Source: Streptomyces sp. TRM68367 (GTDB lineage: Bacteria; Actinomycetota; Actinomycetes; Streptomycetales; Streptomycetaceae). Taken from it: a DNA stretch of 64,000 nucleotides. The stretch lies in contig NZ_JACTVI010000043.1 in the NCBI RefSeq assembly GCF_014495685.1, positions 1 to 64,000 on the forward strand. Reading direction: 5' to 3'. The notes under the pieces were generated by a model. It was not told the origin of the DNA. It saw only the letters and a list, made by a program, of their open reading frames with translations, and did not search any database. Position numbers and translations under genes: made by a program. Below are positions 40,366 to 48,974 of this stretch, piece after piece. Position 1 is the first letter of the stretch, and every line of letters begins with the position of its first letter.

Positions 40366-43300
40366 GTGTCGCAACGTGATGCCCCGTCGGCCGAATCGGC
40401 TGCGCCGTGCGTCGTGCTGCGCAATGACGAGGAGCAGTACGCGATCTGGCCCGCCGGTCGCCGGATCCCGGCCGGATGGCGCCGGGTGGGCGGGCCGGCG
40501 ACCGCCGCCTGGTGCGCGGGCCTGGTGGACCGCCAGTGGACCGACATGCGCCCCGCGAGCACCCGCGCCGGGTGGCGGCCCCCGGCCCCGGGGCCGGGCA
40601 CCGTGCCCGAGCTGGTCCGGGAGTGGGCGCGGCGTGAGCCGTCCGCGGACGCGGTGCTCTCGGACGCGGGCCGCCTCAGCTACGCCGAGCTGACCGGACG
40701 CGCCGACCGGCTTGCCCACGAGCTGCGCGCGTCGGGCGTCGGCGCGGAGTCCCTCGTCACCGTGTGCCTCGACCGTGTGCCCGAGCTGGTCGTCGCGCTG
40801 CTGGCGGTGTTGAGCTCCGGCGGTGCGTTCCTGCCCCTCGACCCGGCGACTCCGCGGCAGCGGCTGGTGGGACTGGTAGGAGAGACCGGTTCACGCCTCA
40901 TCGTCTCGAGCCGCGAGCACGCCCCGATCTTCGCCGGGTGCCAGGCGCGGATCGTCCATGCCGGGGAGGTGGCCCCGCAGACTCCGCTGGAGGGACCGCG
41001 GCCGGCCCCCGGCCCGCGGCCGGACGACCTCGCCTACGTGATCTACACCTCCGGATCCACCGGGCCCCCCAAGGGTGTGATGATCACCCACAGGTCGCTG
41101 ACCCATTCCCTCACCGCGGTGGCCGGGGCGTACCAACTGACGCCCGGCGACCGCGTGCTGCACGCGGCGGCCCTCGGCTTCGACACGTCGCTGGAGCAGA
41201 TCTTCGCCACGCTGATCAGCGGTGCGACGCTCGTGCTCGCGGGAACACACGCCTGGGCGCCCACCGACCTGCTGCACCGCCTCCCGGAGCACGGGATCAC
41301 CGTCGCCGACCTGACCCCGGCCTACTGGCGGCAGCTGGTCTCCGCCGCTGACCGCGGCGAGCGCATGGCATCGCTCAGGCTCGCCATCGTCGGCGGCGAG
41401 ATCGTCACTGCGAAGGACTGCCGGGCCGTTCTGCGCCGGGTCCCCGGCGCGCGGCTCATCAATGCCTACGGGCTCACCGAGACCACCATCACCTCCACGC
41501 TCTGCGACCTGAACGAGGAGGTGCTCACCGCGCCCGACACCGCAGTCGCCCCGGTCGGCAGGCCCCTGGAGGGCAGTCACGTCCACGTGCTCGACGCCGA
41601 ACTGCACCCGGTGCGACCGGGCGAGCGCGGCGAGATCTACATCGGCGGCCGGGGGCTGGCCCGCGGTATCTGGCGGCAACCCGCCCTGACCGCACGGCAG
41701 TTCCTGCCCGACCCGCACGGCTTGGCGCAGGGGGACCGGATGTATCGCACCGGGGATCTGGGCCGTCGGCGCCCGGACGGCCACCTGGAGGTCCTGGGCC
41801 GGGTCGACGACCAGCTGAAGATCCGCGGGTTCCGGGTCGACCCGGCCGAGGTCGAGGCCGCGCTCGTCTCCCTCCCGGAGATCAGCCAGGCGATGGTCGT
41901 GGCCCGGGCGCGCGACGATGGCGACCGGGACCTCGTCGCGTACTGCACAACGGCCTCACCACGGGAGGACGGCGAGGCGACACGGCGCGCTCGGCTGCGG
42001 GCGGCACTCGGCGAGGTCCTGCCGGGCTACATGATCCCGGCGGCTTTCCACACGGTGGAGCGGCTGCCCGTCACGCCAGGCGGAAAGCTCGACCGCCGGG
42101 CCGTGCTGGAACCCGCGGCCACGGCGCCGGTGACGGTCGGCGCCCACGACCGTCCGGTGCCGCAGGGCATGGCCCAGTTGTGGGGACGGATCCTGGGCGT
42201 CGACTACGTCCATCCGCACGACGACTTCTTCGAGCTGGGCGGCAACTCGCTGCTGGTCATGGAGATGCTCGCCCGGACCCGGGTCATCTTCGGCATCGGC
42301 GTCACGCAGATCCGCGACCTGACCCGTTCTCTGCTGCGGCATCCGACGCTTGCCGCCTTCGCCGAGGCCGTGCGCCAGGCGCGGGCGGGCACCTTGGCCC
42401 CCCCGGCCGGCGGCAGCATCTACTTCGCCGCCGAGGCCGATCGGCGCGTTCCGACGGTGGGCCACCACGCGCCGGCTCCCGACCCCAGCCACCCCCGCGA
42501 CGTCCTCCTCACCGGGGCGACCGGGTTCTGCGGCGCGCACATGATCGACGAGCTGCTGAGCATCACGACAGGACGGGTGCTGTGCCTGGTCAGGGCCTCC
42601 GACGAGCAGCACGGCATGGAGCGGATCCGCGCCAGCCACCAGCGGCACGTCCACCGCGATCTGTCCAGCGCCCGCATCCAGCCGGTCATCGGCGACCTGG
42701 GCAAGCCCCTCCTGGGGCTGTCACCCGGCCACTTCGAGGAGCTGGGATCGACCATCGACGCCGTCTACCACTTCGGCGGCCAGGTCAACTTCATTTACCC
42801 GTACCACGAGTTGTGCGCGGCCAACGTCGACGGCACCCACGAGATCATCCGCCTGGCCGCGAGCCGGGCCGTCCCCGTCCACTTCACCTCCAGCATGGCG
42901 GTGCTGGCCGGATTCGGGCCGGCCGGGGTGCGCGAGGTGACGGAGAGCACGCCGCTGCGCTTCCCCGAGTATCTGTCGGTGGGGTACGTGGAGACCAAAT
43001 GGGTCGGCGAGGCGCTGCTGAAGAAGGCGTCCGACGCAGGGCTGCCGGTCGCCGTCTACCGCTTGATGGACGTCACGGGCAGCAGCGGAACCGGCGTGAT
43101 GAACACCGGCAGCGAGATGGCCGCCCTCATCGGCTTCATCGCGCGGACCGGGCTGTGCCCCGACGTTCCGCTGCCGCTGGACTTCCTGCCGGCCGACTGC
43201 CTCACGCGTGCGCTCGGCCACATCTCCACCCGCCATCCTGCGCGCGGCCAGGTCTACCACCTCACCAATCCGCGTCCCGCGCTGCTGGATTCGCTCACCG

Positions 43301-43644
43301 AGCGCCTGCGCGAGCGGGGTTACCCGGTCCGGGAGATGCCGTACGAGGAGTGGATCGCGGCCTTGGTGACGTACGCGGCCGGGCATCCCACCGACCCGAT
43401 CACCCCGTTCGTCCCGCTCTTCGTCGACCGGTGTGCGCTCGCCGACATCACCGTGAGCGAGATGTACTTCCAGGGCGTCTTCCCGGAGTTCACCCGCGGC
43501 AACGCCGAACAGGCGCTGGCGGATGCCCGGATCGACATACCCCCCGTCGACGTGGAGATGATCGACCGCCACATCGACTTCCTCCGACAGGCCGACTACG
43601 TCCGGCCGGTGACAGGCCAGGAGCAGGGAGCGCCATGGTGGTGA
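40366..43644 (+). CDS. Single-module NRPS-like enzyme: MbtH - adenylation - carrier - thioester reductase
   Basis: This 1092-residue enzyme has four parts. An MbtH-like domain is fused at the front (about 14-62: NDEEQYAIWP, PAGW, WTDMRP). The adenylation domain (about 90-600) has YTSGSTGPPKGVMITH, INAYGLTETTI, MYRTGDLGRRRPDGHLEVLG and GGKLDRR. The carrier has its phosphopantetheine Ser in FFELGGNSLLVME (about 628). The reductase has VLLTGATGFCGAHMIDELL and Tyr-x3-Lys in GYVETKW. Aligned by eye with PheA, the pocket reads D-T-E-D-I-G-A-I-T-K. Acidic residues at 239 and 278 suggest a basic amino acid such as lysine, ornithine or beta-lysine. The product would be an amino aldehyde or alcohol, or its cyclic imine. 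GTG 40366 follows AGGAG. There is no condensation domain. Confidence 0.9.
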   Translation: MSQRDAPSAESAAPCVVLRNDEEQYAIWPAGRRIPAGWRRVGGPATAAWCAGLVDRQWTDMRPASTRAGWRPPAPGPGTVPELVREWARREPSADAVLSDAGRLSYAELTGRADRLAHELRASGVGAESLVTVCLDRVPELVVALLAVLSSGGAFLPLDPATPRQRLVGLVGETGSRLIVSSREHAPIFAGCQARIVHAGEVAPQTPLEGPRPAPGPRPDDLAYVIYTSGSTGPPKGVMITHRSLTHSLTAVAGAYQLTPGDRVLHAAALGFDTSLEQIFATLISGATLVLAGTHAWAPTDLLHRLPEHGITVADLTPAYWRQLVSAADRGERMASLRLAIVGGEIVTAKDCRAVLRRVPGARLINAYGLTETTITSTLCDLNEEVLTAPDTAVAPVGRPLEGSHVHVLDAELHPVRPGERGEIYIGGRGLARGIWRQPALTARQFLPDPHGLAQGDRMYRTGDLGRRRPDGHLEVLGRVDDQLKIRGFRVDPAEVEAALVSLPEISQAMVVARARDDGDRDLVAYCTTASPREDGEATRRARLRAALGEVLPGYMIPAAFHTVERLPVTPGGKLDRRAVLEPAATAPVTVGAHDRPVPQGMAQLWGRILGVDYVHPHDDFFELGGNSLLVMEMLARTRVIFGIGVTQIRDLTRSLLRHPTLAAFAEAVRQARAGTLAPPAGGSIYFAAEADRRVPTVGHHAPAPDPSHPRDVLLTGATGFCGAHMIDELLSITTGRVLCLVRASDEQHGMERIRASHQRHVHRDLSSARIQPVIGDLGKPLLGLSPGHFEELGSTIDAVYHFGGQVNFIYPYHELCAANVDGTHEIIRLAASRAVPVHFTSSMAVLAGFGPAGVREVTESTPLRFPEYLSVGYVETKWVGEALLKKASDAGLPVAVYRLMDVTGSSGTGVMNTGSEMAALIGFIARTGLCPDVPLPLDFLPADCLTRALGHISTRHPARGQVYHLTNPRPALLDSLTERLRERGYPVREMPYEEWIAALVTYAAGHPTDPITPFVPLFVDRCALADITVSEMYFQGVFPEFTRGNAEQALADARIDIPPVDVEMIDRHIDFLRQADYVRPVTGQEQGAPWW

Positions 43645-44429
43645 GCCGATGCCCTGGCTGGGAGGCGCTGGACGTGCTGGAAGCGGCGCCCGACGCTCCG
43701 GTTGCCTTCTGCGCCGACCTCTCGCCCGCCTGCCTGCTGGCGGCGTACCGCACCGGGGTCTATCCGTTCCCGGCGTCCGACGAGTACGTCCGCGCCCTCA
43801 ACGAGGCGATGTTCGCCGACCAGGTCCAGGAGGGCCGCATCCGTCTCGTGGGGGAGGAGCCGGACGACCCCTACGCCGTCTCCTGGTGGTCGCCGGACCC
43901 CAGACCGGTGGTGCCCGTCTCGGCCGCACACGTCAGCCGGAGCCTCGCCCGGCGGCTGCGCAGCCGCCTTGACTGGACGACCAGCCTCGACCGGCGGTTC
44001 GAGCAGGTCGTCCGCGAGTGCGGCGCCGGCCGCACCCCCCTGTGGCTCACCGAAGAGCTGATCGCAAGCCTGGTCCGCCTCCACGATCTGGGTCATGCCC
44101 ACAGCGTCGAGGTGTGGGAGGAGGGCGATCTGGTCGGCGGCGTCTTCGGCCTCCAGGTCGGATCGGTCTTCAGCATGGACTCGATGTTCTTCCGCCGTCC
44201 CGGCGCCTCGAAGGTCGCGGTGGCCGACCTCGCGGCGCGCTTCGCACAGGCCGGCGGCGTGCTGCTCGACGCTCAGCGGGACAGCCCGCACGTCCGCAGC
44301 CTGGGCGGCGTTCTCGTACCGCGAGAGCAGTACGTGCGACACCTGCGCCGCAGCGCGCGCGACAGCCCCCCGATGCCCACAGATCCCCTGCCGGCCCGTC
44401 GCCTCGTCCGGCCGACGGGATCGCGCTGA
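43635..44429 (+). CDS. aat: Leucyl/phenylalanyl-tRNA-protein transferase homologue (Aat family)
   Basis: This 264-residue protein belongs to the Aat family, which moves an amino acid from aminoacyl-tRNA onto an acceptor amine; in E. coli the acceptor is a protein N terminus with Arg or Lys, marking it for degradation. Seen: LLAAYRTGVYPFPA, SWWSPDPRPVVPV, GHAHSVEVWEEGDLVGGVFG, SVFSMDSMFFRRPGASKVAV and the end region GGVLVPREQYVRHLRR. The start overlaps the NRPS-like gene by up to 10 nt (ATG 43635; GTG 43638 and 43641 are also possible, the last as GTGA), so the two are translated together. Aat of the housekeeping kind is not usually an NRPS partner; I infer a biosynthetic role, attaching an amino acid from tRNA to the adenylated amino acid or its product. 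Confidence 0.85.
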   Translation: MVVSRCPGWEALDVLEAAPDAPVAFCADLSPACLLAAYRTGVYPFPASDEYVRALNEAMFADQVQEGRIRLVGEEPDDPYAVSWWSPDPRPVVPVSAAHVSRSLARRLRSRLDWTTSLDRRFEQVVRECGAGRTPLWLTEELIASLVRLHDLGHAHSVEVWEEGDLVGGVFGLQVGSVFSMDSMFFRRPGASKVAVADLAARFAQAGGVLLDAQRDSPHVRSLGGVLVPREQYVRHLRRSARDSPPMPTDPLPARRLVRPTGSR

Positions 44430-44510
44430 CCGCGTGCGGAGCGCTGCCGTGCCGTTCCGAGGTGTGCGGGCCCACCGGGGCACTGTCGTCGGACGTACGT
44501 CGTCGTTCCT

Positions 44511-47500
44511 TCACGCAGGCCCGGCGGTGTGGCCATGGGCCCCTTGCCGCAGGACGAGCTCGCCCTCCTCCACCGTCATCGGCCGGGCGAACAGGTATCC
44601 CTGTCCGTACCGGCAGCCGATGTCGGCCAGCAGGTCCCGTTGCACCCGCTCCTCGATCCCCTCGGCGATCACCTCCAGCCCGAGCGTGTCGGCGAGGCGG
44701 ACGATGCCCTCGACCAGGGCCACCTGCTGCGGGTCCCGCGGGATGTCGTCGATGAACGTCTTGTCGATCTTGAGTACGTCGATGGGGAAGTCCCGAAGGT
44801 AGCGCAGCGAGGCGTAACCGGTGCCGAAGTCGTCGATCGCGATGCGCACGCCGATCTCCTTCAGCTCCCGGATGAGCGTGTCGATCTGGTCGGTCCGCTG
44901 CATGAGCACCGATTCGGTGAGTTCCAGCTGCAGCGTGCCCGGGACCAGACCGGAGGCGTCGACGGACCTGCAGACCTCGTCCAGAAAGCTCATGTCGCGC
45001 CACTGCCGGGCGGACACGTTGACGCTGAGGTACGGCGGTGCGGGCAGTCGGACGCGCCGCTGCAGCCGGGCGATGTCGGCCGTGGCATGGCGCAGCACCC
45101 AGGCGCCCAGTATCGAGATGTGCCCGGATTCCTCGGCCAGCGGGATGAACTGCCCCGGCGGGACCGGTCCGCTGGACAGACCCGGCCAGCGGGCCAGTGC
45201 CTCGAAGCCCACGACCTGGTCTGCGGCGATATCCACCACGGGCTGGTAGCGCAGGGTGAACTCCCCCCTGGCGATCGCTCCGTTCAGCTGCGCCCGGAGG
45301 TCGTGGCGCTCGACCAGGCGGACACGCTGCTGGGGCTGGAAACGGCGCCACTGTCGCTTTCCGGCGGCCTTGGCGGCATACAGGGCCAGATCGGCGAGCG
45401 CCAGGAGTTCGTCGGCGTCAGTGGTGTCCTGGGCAGTGGCCACGCCTATGCTGCCGGAGACGCTCACCGAGTCCTCAGCAAGCTGGAAGGGCCGGTTCAG
45501 GGTCTGGATCACCTGAGCGGCCAGCAACTCGGCGTCGAGGGGCTGCTTGGCGTCCTCCATCAGCACCGCGAACTCGTCGCCACCCAGCCGAGCCGCCGTG
45601 TCGGTACGGCGCAGGGCCCCCGACAGGCGCTCCGCCACGGCGCACAGCAGCCGGTCGCCGACCGCGTGCCCGCGCGTGTCGTTGACGATCTTGAAGTCGT
45701 CCAGGTCGATGAAGAGCAGGCATGTGATCGCCGACTCGCGCCGGCCGCGCAGCAGCGCGCGCTCGGTCCGCTCCAGCAGCAGCGTCCGGTTGGGCAGACC
45801 GGTCAGGGGGTCGTGGAAGGCGCGCTGCGTGAGCTCGTGCTCCAGCCGACGCTGCTCGGTGACGTCCCGCAGGGTGATGACCAGACCGCCCACGGTCCGG
45901 TCCTGCCGCAGGTCACGGCAGCGCACCTCCACCTCGATGCGGCTCGAATCCCGTACCACCCACCAGTGGTCGTGCGCTTCCTGCCGTGCCTCATCCAGCA
46001 GGCTCGTCAGCGCGCGGTTCACCCGGTCGCGCTCCTGGGGATCGACAAGTGCCTGCAGTTCGGTGCCGACCAGGTCGGCGCTGCCGAACAGGACGCGCGC
46101 GGACGGACTGGCATAACGGACGGTCGTGTCCTCGTCGACGATGAGGATGACGTCCGAGGCGTTGTGCACCAGGGTGCGGAAGTACGCCTCGCTCTCCTTG
46201 CGGGTGATCTCCCGCCGCAGCGCGATGCGTTCCGCCACCAACCTCGCGTGCGAGGCCAGGATCTCGAGCGAGCCGCGCATCTCGGCGAGTTGCTGCTCAG
46301 GGCCGGCTGCCAGCAGCACGCCCGAGGGCCCGCCGTCGGTTGGCCGGTCGGGCCGGTCCATGGGGCAGATCAGGGCGGTCGGCAGATCCGCGAGCCGCGC
46401 GGCGATGTCCGGCCCGAGCGCGGCGACGGGCACCATGAGGGCGCGGTGCCGGGCGAGGCTGCCCTGCCCGCTCGGAAGGCCGGGCTCACCACCGTTCAGA
46501 CGCGTGTACAGGTCCTGGGCGTGCTGGGCCGACAGGACCAAGGTCGCGTGCCGGACGCTCGGTCCGAACAGCGCGGTGACCGCCGTGTCGCAGGCCCGCG
46601 CGACCTCCTCCGGCCAGAACGCACCCACCAGTGATGCGGACGCCGCGCGCAGTGCCTGTTCCCGCGCCACGGCCTTGCGGTGCGCCACGACCATCACGGC
46701 GAGCCGCAGGATCACCAGCACGAACAGCGCGGCGGAGAACGCGGCCAGCACTGTCGCGTCGTGCACGGTGCCCGCGCTCTCCTCGTGGACCAGGATCGCG
46801 GGCGGAATCAGTGTGGCCGCTGTGAGCAGCAGCAGGCGACGCCAGGGCGGAAACAGGGACTGCCACTGCGACCGGGGCTCCGACGCGGTCAGCTGCGTCA
46901 TGGAGGGGTGGAGCGCGGCCAGTCCCCAGGCCGTGCAGAAGACGATCCGGCCGGAGTCCAGCAGGGTGTCCGCCTGCCCCATCTCGTTGAGCCGCAGGAT
47001 CCCGTAGGCGATGTCGAAGCTCAGCAGTGTGCTCGTGCCCAGGACGAGCAACTGCACGGCGCGTTGGCGGCCGGGCCCGGGTCTGGGGGCGAGCAGCCGG
47101 ACCAGCATCGCGAGCACCAGGACATCCCCGAGCGGGTAGGCCACGCTGATCGCATGCTGCTGCCAGGTGAGGCCCTCGAGCCGGACCAGCGGCTGCACCA
47201 AGTAGACCCACACCGGTAGCGCGAGCCCGGCCGTGACGATCAGCGCGTCGAGCAGGCTGGGCAGATCACGACCCGCCCGGCGGTAGCGCACCAGCCCGAA
47301 CAGTCCCGCGGTGAGGAGAGGGTACCCGGCGAGGGAGCAGACGTCGGACGGGGACGTGAACGAGTTCGACGCGTGAAAGTACGTCTCCCGCACGTTGGAG
47401 TAGGTGCCCCCCGCGGCGAAGGCCAGCAGCCCGGCGGCGAGGACCCACCACGGCCAGCGATGCGCGGGCCGGTGGATCCGCACACCGGTCAGGACGGCGA

Positions 47501-47696
47501 CGACACCCGCCAGGGCTATGACGGCCCACACCGGCGCCCGCATGTCCGGAACGGTCAGGTATACGCCGGTGAGGGGGCCGACCAGGGCAATGTGGGCTGC
47601 CATCAGGCGGTGGGCCAGCAACAAGGGCAAGCACCCCGAATCGGTGGCGACCGAAATGCGCGGTATATGCCAACTTGGGCTTTCTGTACCGATCAT
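44511..47696 (-). CDS. Membrane PAS-GGDEF-EAL c-di-GMP signalling protein (copy 2)
   Basis: This protein of about 1061 residues has the same layout as the copy at 37111: N-terminal membrane helices, linker, PAS (SEAYFRTLVHNASDVILIVD), GGDEF and EAL. GGDEF is intact, with an RRTD inhibitory site before it. EAL motifs are intact (FEALARW, ELTESVLM, DDFGTGYASL, KIDKTFI, AEGIEE, QGYLFARP). Shared signatures such as YPLGD, RLEGLTW and AAGKRQWRR show the two are paralogues. The N terminus is unsure: ATG 47696 lacks a good ribosome binding site, and TTG codons about 20 residues later or ATG 47603 are alternatives. It lies 139 nt behind galE on the same strand and converges on aat. Confidence 0.88.
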   Translation of the reverse strand: MIGTESPSWHIPRISVATDSGCLPLLLAHRLMAAHIALVGPLTGVYLTVPDMRAPVWAVIALAGVVAVLTGVRIHRPAHRWPWWVLAAGLLAFAAGGTYSNVRETYFHASNSFTSPSDVCSLAGYPLLTAGLFGLVRYRRAGRDLPSLLDALIVTAGLALPVWVYLVQPLVRLEGLTWQQHAISVAYPLGDVLVLAMLVRLLAPRPGPGRQRAVQLLVLGTSTLLSFDIAYGILRLNEMGQADTLLDSGRIVFCTAWGLAALHPSMTQLTASEPRSQWQSLFPPWRRLLLLTAATLIPPAILVHEESAGTVHDATVLAAFSAALFVLVILRLAVMVVAHRKAVAREQALRAASASLVGAFWPEEVARACDTAVTALFGPSVRHATLVLSAQHAQDLYTRLNGGEPGLPSGQGSLARHRALMVPVAALGPDIAARLADLPTALICPMDRPDRPTDGGPSGVLLAAGPEQQLAEMRGSLEILASHARLVAERIALRREITRKESEAYFRTLVHNASDVILIVDEDTTVRYASPSARVLFGSADLVGTELQALVDPQERDRVNRALTSLLDEARQEAHDHWWVVRDSSRIEVEVRCRDLRQDRTVGGLVITLRDVTEQRRLEHELTQRAFHDPLTGLPNRTLLLERTERALLRGRRESAITCLLFIDLDDFKIVNDTRGHAVGDRLLCAVAERLSGALRRTDTAARLGGDEFAVLMEDAKQPLDAELLAAQVIQTLNRPFQLAEDSVSVSGSIGVATAQDTTDADELLALADLALYAAKAAGKRQWRRFQPQQRVRLVERHDLRAQLNGAIARGEFTLRYQPVVDIAADQVVGFEALARWPGLSSGPVPPGQFIPLAEESGHISILGAWVLRHATADIARLQRRVRLPAPPYLSVNVSARQWRDMSFLDEVCRSVDASGLVPGTLQLELTESVLMQRTDQIDTLIRELKEIGVRIAIDDFGTGYASLRYLRDFPIDVLKIDKTFIDDIPRDPQQVALVEGIVRLADTLGLEVIAEGIEERVQRDLLADIGCRYGQGYLFARPMTVEEGELVLRQGAHGHTAGPA

Positions 47697-47835
47697 AAGG
47701 CGTGACCGGCATGCGCCGCATGTCGTCCTGCTGTGGGGCGCGCGCGGAAGCGTCAGCGCGAGCGAGGTCCCGGCCGTCCCGGCGTCGGCCGGCCGTACGG
47801 GCCTCTCGCTGACGGTCGGAAGCCGCAAGGGGGTG

Positions 47836-48891
47836 CTACTGCTGCGCCGCCGGGCGCCGGGCCGAGTCGGCGTAGCCGCGCGGGTTGAGCCGCTGGAAGT
47901 GCCAGGCATCCCGGCACATGTCGGCGAGGTCCCGGACGGGGCCCCAGCCCCAGGCGCGCCGTACGGCGGACGAGTCGGCGACGAGTGCGGCAACGTCGCC
48001 GGGGCGGCGCGGCACGATCTCGTACGGGATGGGTCTGCCGCATGCCCTGGTGAACGCGGCGACGACGTCGAGGACCGAGTTGCCGTGGCCCAGGCCGAGG
48101 TTGTACACGTGCATGCCCGGGGCGTCGCCGAAGTGGTCGAGGGCGACGCGGTGTGCTTCTACGGTGTCCATGACGTGGATGTAGTCGCGAATCGCGGTGC
48201 CGTCGTGCGTGGGATAGTCCCCGCCGTACACGCTCAGCCGTTCCCGCCTGCCGATGGCCACCTGCGCCAGGTACGGCATCAGGTTCCCGGGCGTGCCGTG
48301 CGGGTCCTCCCCGAGCAGTCCGCTGGGGTGGGCGCCGACCGGGTTGAAGTATCTCAGGCACAGCACGGTGTACTCGGGTCGTCGGCGGCAGACGTCGGCG
48401 AGGATCTGCTCGCAGACCCACTTGGAGGCGGCGTAGGGATTGGTGGGCCGGGCGGGGGTGGATTCGTCGAGCGGCCCCGTCCCCGCCTCGCCGTAGACGG
48501 AGCAGGACGAGGAGTACACGAGCTGGTGCACTCCGTGCTCGTGCATGGTCCGCAGCAGGGCCGTCATGCCGCCCACGTTCGTGTCGTAGTACTCGATGGG
48601 CGTGCTCGTCGATGCGCTCACGGACTTCAGGGAGGCGAAGTGCATCACCGCGTCCACCGCGTGCCGGTCGAAAACGGCCGAGAGGGCCTGCCGGTCGCGG
48701 ATGTCCAACTCGTAGACATCACCGACGAAGCGTCCGGCGATCCGCTCCACGCGCGCGAAGACCTGCGGCGTGCTGTTGGAGTAGTCATCGACCACGATCA
48801 CCTCGTAGCCGTGGTCGAGCAGATCGACGCACGCGTGGCTCCCGATGAAACCGGCCCCGCCGGTGATCAGGACTGTTGTCGGTGCGCTCAT
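47836..48891 (-). CDS. galE: UDP-glucose 4-epimerase
   Basis: This 351-residue SDR interconverts UDP-glucose and UDP-galactose with tightly bound NAD. Seen: VLITGGAGFIGSHACVDLLD, VIVVDDYSNSTPQVF, AVMHFASLKSVSASTSTPIE, YYDTNVGGMTALL, LVYSSSCSVYGEAG, Tyr-x3-Lys in NPYAASKWVCEQIL, LRYFNPVGAHPSGLLGEDPH, and DGTAIRDYIHVMDTVEAH, all characteristic GalE stretches. It carries its own copy of the recurrent TACGACGTA element 18-55 nt upstream and marks the right end of the polysaccharide locus. The GGDEF-EAL gene downstream may be read from the same promoter. Confidence 0.94.
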   Translation of the reverse strand: MSAPTTVLITGGAGFIGSHACVDLLDHGYEVIVVDDYSNSTPQVFARVERIAGRFVGDVYELDIRDRQALSAVFDRHAVDAVMHFASLKSVSASTSTPIEYYDTNVGGMTALLRTMHEHGVHQLVYSSSCSVYGEAGTGPLDESTPARPTNPYAASKWVCEQILADVCRRRPEYTVLCLRYFNPVGAHPSGLLGEDPHGTPGNLMPYLAQVAIGRRERLSVYGGDYPTHDGTAIRDYIHVMDTVEAHRVALDHFGDAPGMHVYNLGLGHGNSVLDVVAAFTRACGRPIPYEIVPRRPGDVAALVADSSAVRRAWGWGPVRDLADMCRDAWHFQRLNPRGYADSARRPAAQQ

Positions 48892-48908
48892 GGACCCGGC
48901 TCCCTCGA

Positions 48909-48935
48909 ACGTCGTACGCTTACGACGTATACACG
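48909..48935 (+). promoter_or_regulatory. Recurrent operator-like element, copy 4 (upstream of galE)
   Basis: ACGTCGTA (48909-48916) and TACGACGT (48921-48928) form a perfect 8-bp inverted repeat with a 4-nt spacer. The site keeps GTAC-N3-TACGACGTA from the other copies (core 48921-48929) and matches copy 1 at 16 of 24 positions. It lies 18-44 nt upstream of the galE start. The GntR gene's 3' end is on its other side, so only galE (and perhaps the gene behind it) should respond. Confidence 0.65.
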
Positions 48936-48974
48936 ACTTTCCTCCTTTCGTTTCCTTGAGTCAAGGTCCGGACG

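Noticed and set aside
44491..44503. TACGTCGT match between the aat and second GGDEF-EAL genes
   Set aside because: It lacks the GTAC-N3 half and the full TACGACGTA core, and lies between the 3' ends of convergent genes where an operator would have no promoter to control.
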